Shown piece after piece: positions 47,935 through 55,345 of a stretch of DNA of 55,345 nt. The notes beneath the pieces were generated by a model. The model made no database searches, was not told the DNA's origin, and saw nothing but the letters and a program-made list of their open reading frames with translations. Both the position numbers and the translations under genes were made by a program. Source of the stretch: Advenella faeciporci. Lineage in GTDB: Bacteria > Pseudomonadota > Gammaproteobacteria > Burkholderiales > Burkholderiaceae_B. The stretch's first letter is position 1; each line of letters begins with the position of its first letter. The stretch lies in the NCBI RefSeq assembly GCF_014652395.1, contig NZ_BMYS01000012.1:36431-91775 (forward strand), given 5' to 3'.

Positions 47935-48864
47935 TTAATTTCTTACCCAGTCATGCAAAGGATGCCGGTCCAGGCCCCGGGCAGCGATGATCCGTTCAAC
48001 AGGCACAAGTGCTCTTTGGTTAAATGCGGGTAACGCGGCCTCAAGCTCATGCTTGGTCCGAAGGGCATCTTCATAAGACTTGAAAGGCGCAAAAAAACAG
48101 GCCCCCGACCCGGTCATGCGTGCTTTTACCTGCCTGACACCCAGCCAGTCTACCAACTGCTGCAATCCGGGATGCTGGCGGCAAGCTACTGCCTCCAGAT
48201 CATTGTGACCAAAAAATGCAGGCTGGCTTATTAGTGAGGCTTCAGGTATTGGCAAAGACAGGCTTTGCTGTACATCCTGAACCGTTACCAATGGCGTGTT
48301 TCGACATAGGGCAGGATCGGTGAAAATGGCCGGGGTTGGAATACCCAGCCGTGGCTGAAAAACCAGATAAGCCTGCCCGGGTACCCTGCAGGCGGTAAAT
48401 GCCTCGCCAATGCCTTCGGCAAACGTATTTTGACCAAACACAAACACCGGAACATCTGCCCCTAACGGTAAAGCCAGCTGCTGTAATTCCCCACGATTTA
48501 ATCCGGTTTGCCATAAGCGGTTAAGGGCAACAAGGGTACTTGCCGCATCACTGGAACCGCCCCCAAGACCACCGCCGGCCGGAATGTTTTTTTGCACATG
48601 AATCGTGGCACCCTTGGCGGTGCCTGTTGCCTTTTGCAAAGCACGTGCGGCACGCACAATCAGGTCACTGTCATGATCAATGCCAGGCAAACTGGTTTTC
48701 CGGCATATAACGCCATCATTACGCAACTCAAACTGCAACTGGTCTGCCAGGTCTATAAACACAAAAACCGTCTGCAGCAAATGGTAACCGTCTTCACGGC
48801 GACCGGTAACATGCAAAAAAAGATTCAGCTTGGCTGGCGCCGGCACATCATACAGATATTTCAT
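47935..48864 (-). CDS. ispE: 4-diphosphocytidyl-2-C-methyl-D-erythritol kinase
   Basis: IspE phosphorylates CDP-ME in the MEP isoprenoid pathway. The 309-residue GHMP kinase shows PAPAKLNLFLHVTGRREDGYH at the N-terminus, the ATP loop PAGGGLGGGSSDAAS, LGADVPVFVFGQ and the C-terminal RMTGSGACFF. It lies directly after lolB in the conserved lolB-ispE pair. In most relatives tRNA-Gln and prs follow; here the ureide block intervenes. Confidence 0.97.
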   Translation of the reverse strand: MKYLYDVPAPAKLNLFLHVTGRREDGYHLLQTVFVFIDLADQLQFELRNDGVICRKTSLPGIDHDSDLIVRAARALQKATGTAKGATIHVQKNIPAGGGLGGGSSDAASTLVALNRLWQTGLNRGELQQLALPLGADVPVFVFGQNTFAEGIGEAFTACRVPGQAYLVFQPRLGIPTPAIFTDPALCRNTPLVTVQDVQQSLSLPIPEASLISQPAFFGHNDLEAVACRQHPGLQQLVDWLGVRQVKARMTGSGACFFAPFKSYEDALRTKHELEAALPAFNQRALVPVERIIAARGLDRHPLHDWVRN

Positions 48865-48873
48865 TATTCTTGA

Positions 48874-49455
48874 TTATTCATTAATCACCAGTCTGACCGT
48901 AATGGTCTGAAAGGTTTCATTGCGCACCATGCCCAGCTTCCTGGGACCTTTATGGTCATAATCAGACAGGGTGACTTTCCAGCCAGCCTGGGTAAATGAC
49001 CCCAGACGCCCCTGCGCATCGCGTTGTTCCAGCTCTACCTTTGCGGGTGCCACAATGCCTTTGAGCCAATAACGCAAACCTGAAACCGGAATCTCGCTCC
49101 CCAACACCTCGGCCACCAGGGCATCAGGGTTTTCAGCGGTTACCTGGGAGCCATCGGCGTGAACCAGGGTGGCACTGTCTGGCGTTACCGATACCCTGGC
49201 AAGCGTGGATCCCAACGGATTTCTTAAATCAAGCTCAAGTCTTTGCCGGGTATCAAGCCATAAAAACCCGCCTTGAACGGCATCTTTATTACGATCAATG
49301 GTTTTATCCCAGACATTCAGGGCAAACCGCCCTGCCCGGCTGTAAGTGGCTTCATCCTGAGTGGTTGGCTGTTTCAGGGCCGGCGCACAGGCAGCCAGCA
49401 AACCTATTAAGCTTAACGCCCCCACATACCGGAAAAACTGCTTGAACGGCTTCAT
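48874..49455 (-). CDS. lolB: Outer-membrane lipoprotein receptor LolB
   Basis: LolB accepts lipoproteins from LolA and inserts them in the outer membrane. The 193-residue protein has a lipobox LIGLLAAC with acylated C23, then the LolB beta-barrel fold with GRFALNVWDK, GGFLWLDTRQRLELDLRNPLG and LRYWLKG. It overlaps the upstream TPR gene by 4 bases and is 9 bases before ispE, so the three are probably one transcript. Confidence 0.93.
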   Translation of the reverse strand: MKPFKQFFRYVGALSLIGLLAACAPALKQPTTQDEATYSRAGRFALNVWDKTIDRNKDAVQGGFLWLDTRQRLELDLRNPLGSTLARVSVTPDSATLVHADGSQVTAENPDALVAEVLGSEIPVSGLRYWLKGIVAPAKVELEQRDAQGRLGSFTQAGWKVTLSDYDHKGPRKLGMVRNETFQTITVRLVINE

Positions 49456-51278
49456 TTTTTATCTCGCAAAGAAATACCCAAACGCTTGATTGTAGCCTCC
49501 AGCGTTTTGTTTTGCTTTTCCAGCTCCCGGCCTTTCATGAAAATATCGCGCGCCCTGTCTTTTTCACCCTTGACCCAAAGCACCTCTCCAAGATGGGCGG
49601 CAATATCCGCCTGTTCGGACAGCTCAAAGGCATTTTCAAGATATTCAAGCGCCAGTTCAAGATTGCCCAGACGAAACTGCAACCACCCCATACTATCCAG
49701 AATGAACGGGTTATCAGGCGCCAGCGCAACCGCCCTGTCCAGCAACAACTGGGCCTCATCAAGGTGCATGTTGCGGTCGGCAAAGACATAACCCAGGGCA
49801 TTATAAGCATCAGGCGAAGACGGCCTCAGGGAAATCACTTCGCGCAACAAGGTTTCCATTTCTTCAAAACTTCCCTGCTGCTCGTACATCATGGCAAGCT
49901 CATACTTGATAAGTGCGTTCCTGGGTATCTCTTTGTCAGCCTGCCTCAAATAACGAATGGCCTGATCCGCCTTGCCGGCATTGCGATAAATCAGGGCCTG
50001 TGTCAGACGAATGCGCACGGCATCCTCTTCCTCTTCGGGCTGAAGCGATTTCAACAACGCGGTTGCCTTGGCCTCGTTACCATTTTTTCCATGCAATACG
50101 GCAATTTGCATTTTGATTTGTATCTGCGCACCGGGATCATCAATTTTTTCCAGCTGACTGATTGCGGCCCGATAGTTTTGTTCTTCTTCATAAATCTGAG
50201 CCAGCATGATCCTGGCATCAGCAGCCTGCCCCTGGGCATCGGTTTCGGCATCAGGCAGGGCCTCACGGCGCTGAATCTGGACATCCAGAAACTGCTTAAG
50301 CAGTTTCTTGGCCTGTGCCAGTTTTTTGGCCTGGTAATAAACCTGCGCTTCCATATATAGCAAGTCAAAGTCTTCAGGAAACGTTTTTTCCATTTCCTTC
50401 AACTCATGGATCGCGGCATCAAACGCCTTGTCATTAACCATCTCGCTAATGTAAAGCAGGCGTAACCGCCGTGCGTTTGCATTGGTCTGAATGAAGTTCC
50501 CGACAATTTCCATGGCTTCTTTCTTATGGCCTTCCCGGCCGTATTGCAGAACACGCTCGGCAGAAGCATCGGATGCCGCGTCAAGCTCAAGGGCCTTCAG
50601 GGATGATTGCCAGGCTTTATCCAGCTCTTTGACCTGATAGGCCAAATCAGCCATTAACATGAAAGTGGTCGACTGGTCATCCACCAAGCCTTCAACTGCC
50701 TTTTCATACACCTCAAGTGCCATTTTTTTATCATTCATTCTGGCAACAATTGAAGCGGTTTGATAAATGGCCTGTTCTTTATTCTTGGCCTGCTGCAGTC
50801 TCAGCCTTAATGCATTCACCAGCCCTTCGGTTTCACCGTTAGAAGCGGCCAGCGCCAATGCGGTTGCCGAAGCCTCTTCATTGTCAGGGTCAAGTTTGTA
50901 CCACAGCCTTGCGGCATCTGCCGCTTTCTGGCTTGAAGAGCTGGCCAAATACAATTGCATTGCCTTCTTGGCCATTGGCACATCATTTTTTTCTTTGGCA
51001 AAATCAAAAGCAGCCTGGGCAGCCAGCTCGAACTTCTCATCCTGAATGGCAAACTCGACCACCAGCAAACTGAAAATATCATCCGCGTCGGTGTGCTCTA
51101 CCAACTGGACCGGTTTAAGCTTGTAGGCGGGAATGAAATCAAGGGCAGCATGCAAACGGGGCATAACTGGCGTCATTTCGCCCTGGGCACAGGCAAGGGT
51201 ACCCCACAGGGTAGAAACCGAGACCGCAGAGACAAGAAGAATTTTTCTGAAAACAGTCACAGATGGAAAAATGGCCAT
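49452..51278 (-). CDS. TPR-repeat envelope protein
   Basis: The 608-residue protein has a signal peptide (ILLVSAVSVSTLWGTLACA, cleavage about residue 32). The rest is an all-helical array of tetratricopeptide repeats, for example SPDAYNALGYVFADRNMHLD, EAQLLLDRAVALAPDNPFIL and DSMGWLQFRLGNLELALEYL. It is probably periplasmic and a scaffold for protein assembly. Location directly upstream of lolB with a 4-base overlap suggests an outer-membrane role. The specific partner is unknown. Confidence 0.88.
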   Translation of the reverse strand: MAIFPSVTVFRKILLVSAVSVSTLWGTLACAQGEMTPVMPRLHAALDFIPAYKLKPVQLVEHTDADDIFSLLVVEFAIQDEKFELAAQAAFDFAKEKNDVPMAKKAMQLYLASSSSQKAADAARLWYKLDPDNEEASATALALAASNGETEGLVNALRLRLQQAKNKEQAIYQTASIVARMNDKKMALEVYEKAVEGLVDDQSTTFMLMADLAYQVKELDKAWQSSLKALELDAASDASAERVLQYGREGHKKEAMEIVGNFIQTNANARRLRLLYISEMVNDKAFDAAIHELKEMEKTFPEDFDLLYMEAQVYYQAKKLAQAKKLLKQFLDVQIQRREALPDAETDAQGQAADARIMLAQIYEEEQNYRAAISQLEKIDDPGAQIQIKMQIAVLHGKNGNEAKATALLKSLQPEEEEDAVRIRLTQALIYRNAGKADQAIRYLRQADKEIPRNALIKYELAMMYEQQGSFEEMETLLREVISLRPSSPDAYNALGYVFADRNMHLDEAQLLLDRAVALAPDNPFILDSMGWLQFRLGNLELALEYLENAFELSEQADIAAHLGEVLWVKGEKDRARDIFMKGRELEKQNKTLEATIKRLGISLRDKK

Positions 51279-51420
51279 ACCGGAAAAAGTTCATACAGGA
51301 ATACTGATATTATCATTCTTAAGTACAATTTCAGGTAAAACCACTTGTTGGTAAATGTTTAAACACTTGCCAGCACCGTAAAAAACAACACTTTTCACCT
51401 AAGCAACATACCTAAGCAAC

Positions 51421-52248
51421 ATGCCAGAATTACCTGAAGTAGAAACGACCCGGCGCGGTCTGGACAGCGTCATTACCGGCCATCAACTTAACGAAATCCG
51501 CATTCATCATCACCAGTTCCGCTGGCCCATACCGGAAAACCTGAATCAAATCCTGCAAGGCCATGTTTTACAGGCTTGTGAACGGCGCGGCAAATATTTG
51601 CTATTAGCCTTTGAACATGGGGTTTTAATCATTCATCTGGGCATGTCGGGCTCCATTCGTCGTGTTGCGCCCGGCGAATTTTTACTTAAACACGATCATG
51701 TCGAGTTTGTTTTTGACAATGCCGAATTCCGCCTGAACGATCCTCGGCGTTTTGGCGCGGTTTTATGGCATCCGGCCGAAAACGGCGATATCCTGAACCA
51801 CCAACTGTTGGCCAGGCTGGGCATTGAGCCCTTTGACCCGCAATTTACGGCCACTTACCTGCACAAGGCCTTGCAGGACAAGAAAAGCGCCATCAAAACC
51901 GTCTTGCTAAGCGGTGAAATTGTAGTGGGGGTTGGCAATATTTATGCCTCGGAAAGTTTATTCAGGGCACGCATAAACCCTCAAACCGCTGCACAAACAC
52001 TTTCCCACGCACGCTGCAAACGCCTGCACCAGGCCATTTTGGAAACCCTGACCGCAGCCCTTGAGTCGGGCGGCAGCACCCTGAAAGATTACACCGGCAC
52101 CAACGGCGAAGTGGGTGCCTATTTTGCCATTCATGCCGCCGTTTATGACAAAGAAGGCGTTCCTTGCAAAAAATGTGGCACCCTGATCAGGAAAATCATC
52201 CAGGGCCAGCGTGCCACCTATTTCTGCCCTAAATGTCAACGCTATTGA
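51421..52248 (+). CDS. mutM: Formamidopyrimidine-DNA glycosylase
   Basis: MutM excises 8-oxoguanine and FapyG and nicks the abasic site. The 275 residues begin PELPEVETTRRGL (catalytic Pro2, Glu3) and include the conserved lysine region RRGKYLLL, the H2TH motif GVGNIYASESLF, and a C-terminal zinc finger C-x2-C ... C-x2-C (CKKCG ... FCPKCQ). It is divergent from the TPR gene and overlaps the convergent dehydrogenase gene by 20 bases at the 3' end. Confidence 0.97.
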   Translation: MPELPEVETTRRGLDSVITGHQLNEIRIHHHQFRWPIPENLNQILQGHVLQACERRGKYLLLAFEHGVLIIHLGMSGSIRRVAPGEFLLKHDHVEFVFDNAEFRLNDPRRFGAVLWHPAENGDILNHQLLARLGIEPFDPQFTATYLHKALQDKKSAIKTVLLSGEIVVGVGNIYASESLFRARINPQTAAQTLSHARCKRLHQAILETLTAALESGGSTLKDYTGTNGEVGAYFAIHAAVYDKEGVPCKKCGTLIRKIIQGQRATYFCPKCQRY

Positions 52249-53650
52249 TAACCTTGCCCGGATTCATGATGCCGTTAGGATCAAGCACCCGCTTGATCTT
52301 GCGCATCAGGGACAATTCCACGGCCGACTTGTAATTGGGCAACAGGTCTTTTTTCAGTTGGCCAACACCATGCTCGGCACTGATGGAACCGTTAAAGGCA
52401 TGCACACTGTTGTGTACCACTTCATAGATTTCTTTTTGGCGGGAAAGAAAACCTTCCTCTTGGCCAATGGGCGCACCCACGTTATAGTGCAGGTTGCCAT
52501 CACCCAAGTGACCAAAAATGATATGGCGCACACCAGGAAAAGACGCCTGTAACAGCTCATTGGTTTTAGCCACAAATTCGGCAATTCTGGATACCGGAAT
52601 AGACACATCATGCTTGATGCCCTTGCCAATTTCAGCCTCCGCCAAAGGAATGCTTTCACGCAAATGCCATAGGTCTTTACTTTGCTGGATAGACTCGGCA
52701 ATAACCGCATCCTGCACTTCACCCGCTTCTATCGCCTCACCCACCACCAACTCGAACCGCTCGCGGGCGTGCCCGGCACTTTCACTGTCGGAAATTTCAA
52801 GCAGGGCATACCAGGCGGATTCAAGGCTGGGGCCTTCGAATGGCATTTTTTGCTGGGGAAACAGCTTGGTCACCGAACGCAGGCAGTAATTGGACATCAA
52901 TTCGAATCCGGTTAATGAGGCACCAAACCCGCTACGGGCACGCGACAGCATTTTAACCGCCGCATCAATATCATCCAGCGCAAGCAGTGCGGTACATTTG
53001 GCGACCGGCTGCGGGTATAGCTTAAGCGTGGCTGCGGTAATAATACCCAGGGTTCCTTCGCTGCCGATATACAAATTCCGTAAGTCATAACCGGTATTGT
53101 CCTTGCGCAATCCACGCAGGCCCTCCCAGACCTCACCATCTGCCGTCACCACCTGCAGGCCAAGCGCAAGATCTCGGGCATTGCCATAACGCAAGACCTG
53201 GGTCCCACCGGCGTTGGTCGCCAAATTGCCACCAATCGTGCAACTGCCTTCGGCCGCCAGGCTTAACGGAAACAAACGCCCTGCCTTGGCCGCCGCCTCT
53301 TGTACCGATTGCAGAATGCAACCGGCCTGGACAGTGATGGTGTCGTTATCGGTGTCAATCTCAAGCACTTTGTTAAGACGGGTTAACAAAACGACAATGG
53401 CATCCCCTTTGTTATTGGGCGTGGCCCCTCCGCACAAACCCGTATTTCCACCTTGCGGCACAACCGGAATATCGTACTGCAGGCAGGTTTTTACAACCTT
53501 TGCGATTTCTTCGGCCGAACCGGGGCGAACCACCGCCTGCGCCTTGCCGGTATAGCGACCGCGCCAGTCTGTTAAATAAGCCTGTGCATGCTCTCCGACA
53601 AGAACATGCTCAACCCCAACGATTTCCTGTAAAACTGCCAAAACGTTCAT
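52229..53650 (-). CDS. FAD-linked oxidase (GlcD / D-2-hydroxyacid dehydrogenase family)
   Basis: The protein is a VAO-family flavoprotein that oxidises a D-2-hydroxy acid such as D-lactate, glycolate or D-2-hydroxyglutarate. From ATG 53650 it is 473 residues. The FAD-binding PCMH domain shows VVPQGGNTGLCGGATP and CTIGGNLATNAGGTQVLRYG and GSEGTLGIIT. The C-terminal FAD-oxidase domain shows FGHLGDGNLHYN and SAEHGVGQLKK (metal/substrate His). A start 30 bases upstream is possible, but the chosen one matches the family and has AGGT nearby. The C-terminal 20 bases overlap mutM tail to tail. Confidence 0.93.
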   Translation of the reverse strand: MNVLAVLQEIVGVEHVLVGEHAQAYLTDWRGRYTGKAQAVVRPGSAEEIAKVVKTCLQYDIPVVPQGGNTGLCGGATPNNKGDAIVVLLTRLNKVLEIDTDNDTITVQAGCILQSVQEAAAKAGRLFPLSLAAEGSCTIGGNLATNAGGTQVLRYGNARDLALGLQVVTADGEVWEGLRGLRKDNTGYDLRNLYIGSEGTLGIITAATLKLYPQPVAKCTALLALDDIDAAVKMLSRARSGFGASLTGFELMSNYCLRSVTKLFPQQKMPFEGPSLESAWYALLEISDSESAGHARERFELVVGEAIEAGEVQDAVIAESIQQSKDLWHLRESIPLAEAEIGKGIKHDVSIPVSRIAEFVAKTNELLQASFPGVRHIIFGHLGDGNLHYNVGAPIGQEEGFLSRQKEIYEVVHNSVHAFNGSISAEHGVGQLKKDLLPNYKSAVELSLMRKIKRVLDPNGIMNPGKVINSVDI

Positions 53651-53815
53651 ATCACGACCTGTAAAAGTTCTATCCGTCATAAAACCACATCCAGGCGGAC
53701 GGCGGTTTTATAATGTGTGTAATTAATTTATTCTATCATTCTACCCAAATTGCATTCTATCGTTAAGTTTCGCGTACGATTCGAAACGATTAGTCTTCCC
53801 TATAAGGATTTTTAC

Positions 53816-55204
53816 GTGGCGCCATTATTAGCAGCAAGTGTATTCAAGGCCTATGACATCCGGGGCACCGTCCCCGAACAGCTTAATCCCGGATTTGCAT
53901 ACCTGCTTGGCCGGGCTCTGGCTGCCCGGGCCAAAAAACAGGACATTGCCACCATTGTCACCGGCTATGACGGACGCACCAGCAGCCCGGAATTGTCCGA
54001 GTCCCTGCAACAGGGCATTAATGATGAAGGCGTCAACACCATCAACCTGGGCCAGGTTCCCACTCCCCTGGTTTATTTTGTTGCTTACTCCAGAAATATT
54101 GGCACTGCGGTGGCCATTACCGGCAGCCACAATCCGCCCCAATACAACGGTTTCAAGATGATGATTGGGGGCAAGGCCCTGTATGGCAGCGACGTCCTGC
54201 AATTGCGCGACGAAATGCTGGCCATTGAATCCCTGCCGCTGGCCAACAATCCAGGCACCCGGGAGAATCTGGACATCATCCCCGAATACATCAATCGGGT
54301 TTGCAGTGATGTCAAACTGGCTCGCCCCTTGAAAATCGCGATTGATTGCGGCAATGGTGTAGGAGGCAATGTAGCCCCCGCCCTGTTCAGGAAACTGGGC
54401 TGCGAAGTGGATGAACTGTTCTGCGAAGTGGATGGCCGCTTTCCCAATCACCACCCCGACCCGGCTGATCCCCATAACCTTGAAGACCTGATCAGACACG
54501 TTCAGAACACCGATTGCGAGCTTGGACTGGCTTTTGACGGTGATGCCGACCGCCTGGGCGTGATTACCAAAACCGGCACGATCATCTGGCCCGACCGCCA
54601 GCTCATTCTATTTGCCCGCGATGTGCTGGAACGTTGCCCCGGTGAAACCATTATTTATGATGTCAAATGCAGCCGCCACGTGGCCGAAGGGATTGCACTG
54701 GCTGGTGGCAAACCCCTGATGTGGCAAACCGGACACTCCCTGATCAAGGCCAAACTGGCTGAAACAGGCGCCCCACTGGCCGGAGAAATGAGTGGACATA
54801 TTTTCTTCAAGGAACGCTGGTACGGCTTTGATGACGGTTTGTACACCGGTACCCGCCTGCTGGAAATCCTGTCACGGCATGACAATCCCAGTGATATCCT
54901 GAATGCCATTCCCCAGGATATTTCCACCCCCGAACTGAAACTTGAAATGCAGGAAGGCCAGCCACATGCCCTGATTAAAACCTTGCAAGAACAGGGCCGT
55001 TTTACTACCGCACGGGAGATCAATACCATTGACGGCGTGCGCGCCGAGTACGAAGACGGGTTTGGGCTGGCACGGGCCTCCAATACCACACCGGTGGTGG
55101 TCCTGCGCTTTGAGGCCGAAAATCCCGTTGCCCTGGCCCGCATCCAGGATGAGTTCAGGCAAGTTTTTGCCGCCCATGCCCCTGACGCCAAACTGCCATT
55201 TTAA
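53816..55204 (+). CDS. algC: Phosphomannomutase/phosphoglucomutase
   Basis: This alpha-D-phosphohexomutase interconverts mannose- or glucose-6- and -1-phosphates for LPS and exopolysaccharide precursors. GTG at 53816 is chosen because AAGGA lies about 8 bases before it; longer upstream frames lack family similarity. The 462 residues show S104 (ITGSHNPPQYNG, phosphoserine), the metal loop D241-G-D243-A-D245-R (FDGDADRLG), and the substrate loop GEMSGHIFF. This dual-specific family is called AlgC or ManB. Confidence 0.94.
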   Translation: MAPLLAASVFKAYDIRGTVPEQLNPGFAYLLGRALAARAKKQDIATIVTGYDGRTSSPELSESLQQGINDEGVNTINLGQVPTPLVYFVAYSRNIGTAVAITGSHNPPQYNGFKMMIGGKALYGSDVLQLRDEMLAIESLPLANNPGTRENLDIIPEYINRVCSDVKLARPLKIAIDCGNGVGGNVAPALFRKLGCEVDELFCEVDGRFPNHHPDPADPHNLEDLIRHVQNTDCELGLAFDGDADRLGVITKTGTIIWPDRQLILFARDVLERCPGETIIYDVKCSRHVAEGIALAGGKPLMWQTGHSLIKAKLAETGAPLAGEMSGHIFFKERWYGFDDGLYTGTRLLEILSRHDNPSDILNAIPQDISTPELKLEMQEGQPHALIKTLQEQGRFTTAREINTIDGVRAEYEDGFGLARASNTTPVVVLRFEAENPVALARIQDEFRQVFAAHAPDAKLPF

Positions 55205-55269
55205 TTAAATATCAACTCTGCATTCCCACGCAGGAGTGAAGTGACCCCCAAATGTTGGACGGTTAAAAA
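55205..55269. mobile_element. End of an IS3-family insertion sequence
   Basis: TGAAGTGACCCCCAAATG (from 55237) looks like the terminal inverted repeat of an IS3/IS150-group element, running into TTGGAC. It is directly followed by the 3' end of a transposase gene. Only this end is in the window; no target-site duplication can be assigned. Confidence 0.65.
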
Positions 55270-55345
55270 CTAGGCAGCTAAAACCTGAGTCCGGTATTGT
55301 ACTGGACTCAGGCCATTTAATTTGAGCTTGATACGCTTGTGATTA
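55270..55345 (-). CDS. IS3-family transposase, C-terminal fragment (continues past right edge)
   Basis: The minus strand from the right edge to a TAG at 55270-55272 encodes NHKRIKLKLNGLSPVQYRTQ then VLAA. This is the characteristic C-terminus of OrfB in IS3-family (IS150-group) transposases, which end in a SPVQYR motif. The remaining protein lies beyond the window. Confidence 0.85.
   Translation of the reverse strand, partial: NHKRIKLKLNGLSPVQYRTQVLAA

Noticed and set aside
53750-53815. N-terminal extension of the phosphohexomutase from an upstream TTG
   Set aside because: AAGGA is positioned for the GTG at 53816, and the family begins at that point.

Overview
The window reads as chromosomal DNA of a betaproteobacterium, order Burkholderiales, most likely family Alcaligenaceae. 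This rests on gene order and protein character: prs-rplY-pth-ychF beside tRNA-Gln, ribB-ribH-nusB-thiL-pgpA-pncC, a prpC-acnD-prpF-prpB operon, and an HrcA/CIRCE-controlled groESL. The genus cannot be fixed from sequence alone. Most of the window is core housekeeping, with four accessory patches.

Layout. Bases 1-921 hold the N-terminal part of a repetitive surface protein with an extended signal peptide, running off the left edge. Then come ilvE, an isochorismatase-like hydrolase, a periplasmic FKBP isomerase, an Old Yellow Enzyme, two small envelope proteins and an Lgt-like/TlpA thiol-redox fusion (1.7-7.2 kb). A 2-methylcitrate-cycle operon (7.6-13.5 kb) is divergent from a RamB/ScfR/mycobacterial-PrpR-type regulator, with TTTGC/GCAAA motifs between them. 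A compact arsenic cassette (arsR, acr3, arsH; 15.2-17.4 kb) follows, then groES-groEL behind a textbook CIRCE operator, dgkA and pyrF. The riboflavin/NusB/thiamine/phospholipid operon occupies 21.4-25.8 kb on the minus strand. Next are a MarR regulator, glpD, a CYTH-CHAD protein, ftsY, rsmD, coaD, a ferredoxin, a stand-alone MOSC N-terminal-domain protein, AsmA, ychF, a Gly-zipper lipoprotein, a CPBP protease, pth, rplY, prs and tRNA-Gln(UUG).

Between tRNA-Gln and ispE lies a 6.4-kb block (41.5-47.9 kb) that breaks the usual lolB-ispE-tRNA-prs order. It is a probable cyclic-ureide/hydantoin catabolic operon: cyclic amidohydrolase, M20 amidohydrolase, MHS-type transporter, and a 627-residue regulator made of two LysR-type proteins fused head to tail. 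That tandem LysR regulator is the most unusual single object here. The window ends with ispE, lolB, a TPR protein, mutM, an FAD-linked dehydrogenase, a phosphomannomutase/phosphoglucomutase gene and the 3' end of an IS3-family element.

How the parts work together. Propionyl-CoA and oxaloacetate are condensed by PrpC, isomerised through AcnD/PrpF and cleaved by PrpB to pyruvate and succinate; the divergent regulator probably senses acyl-CoA status. The ureide operon probably opens a cyclic ureide ring, strips the carbamoyl group and imports the substrate. No CRISPR array, rRNA gene, complete transposon or phage was seen. Calls are from reading the sequence; no database search was run.
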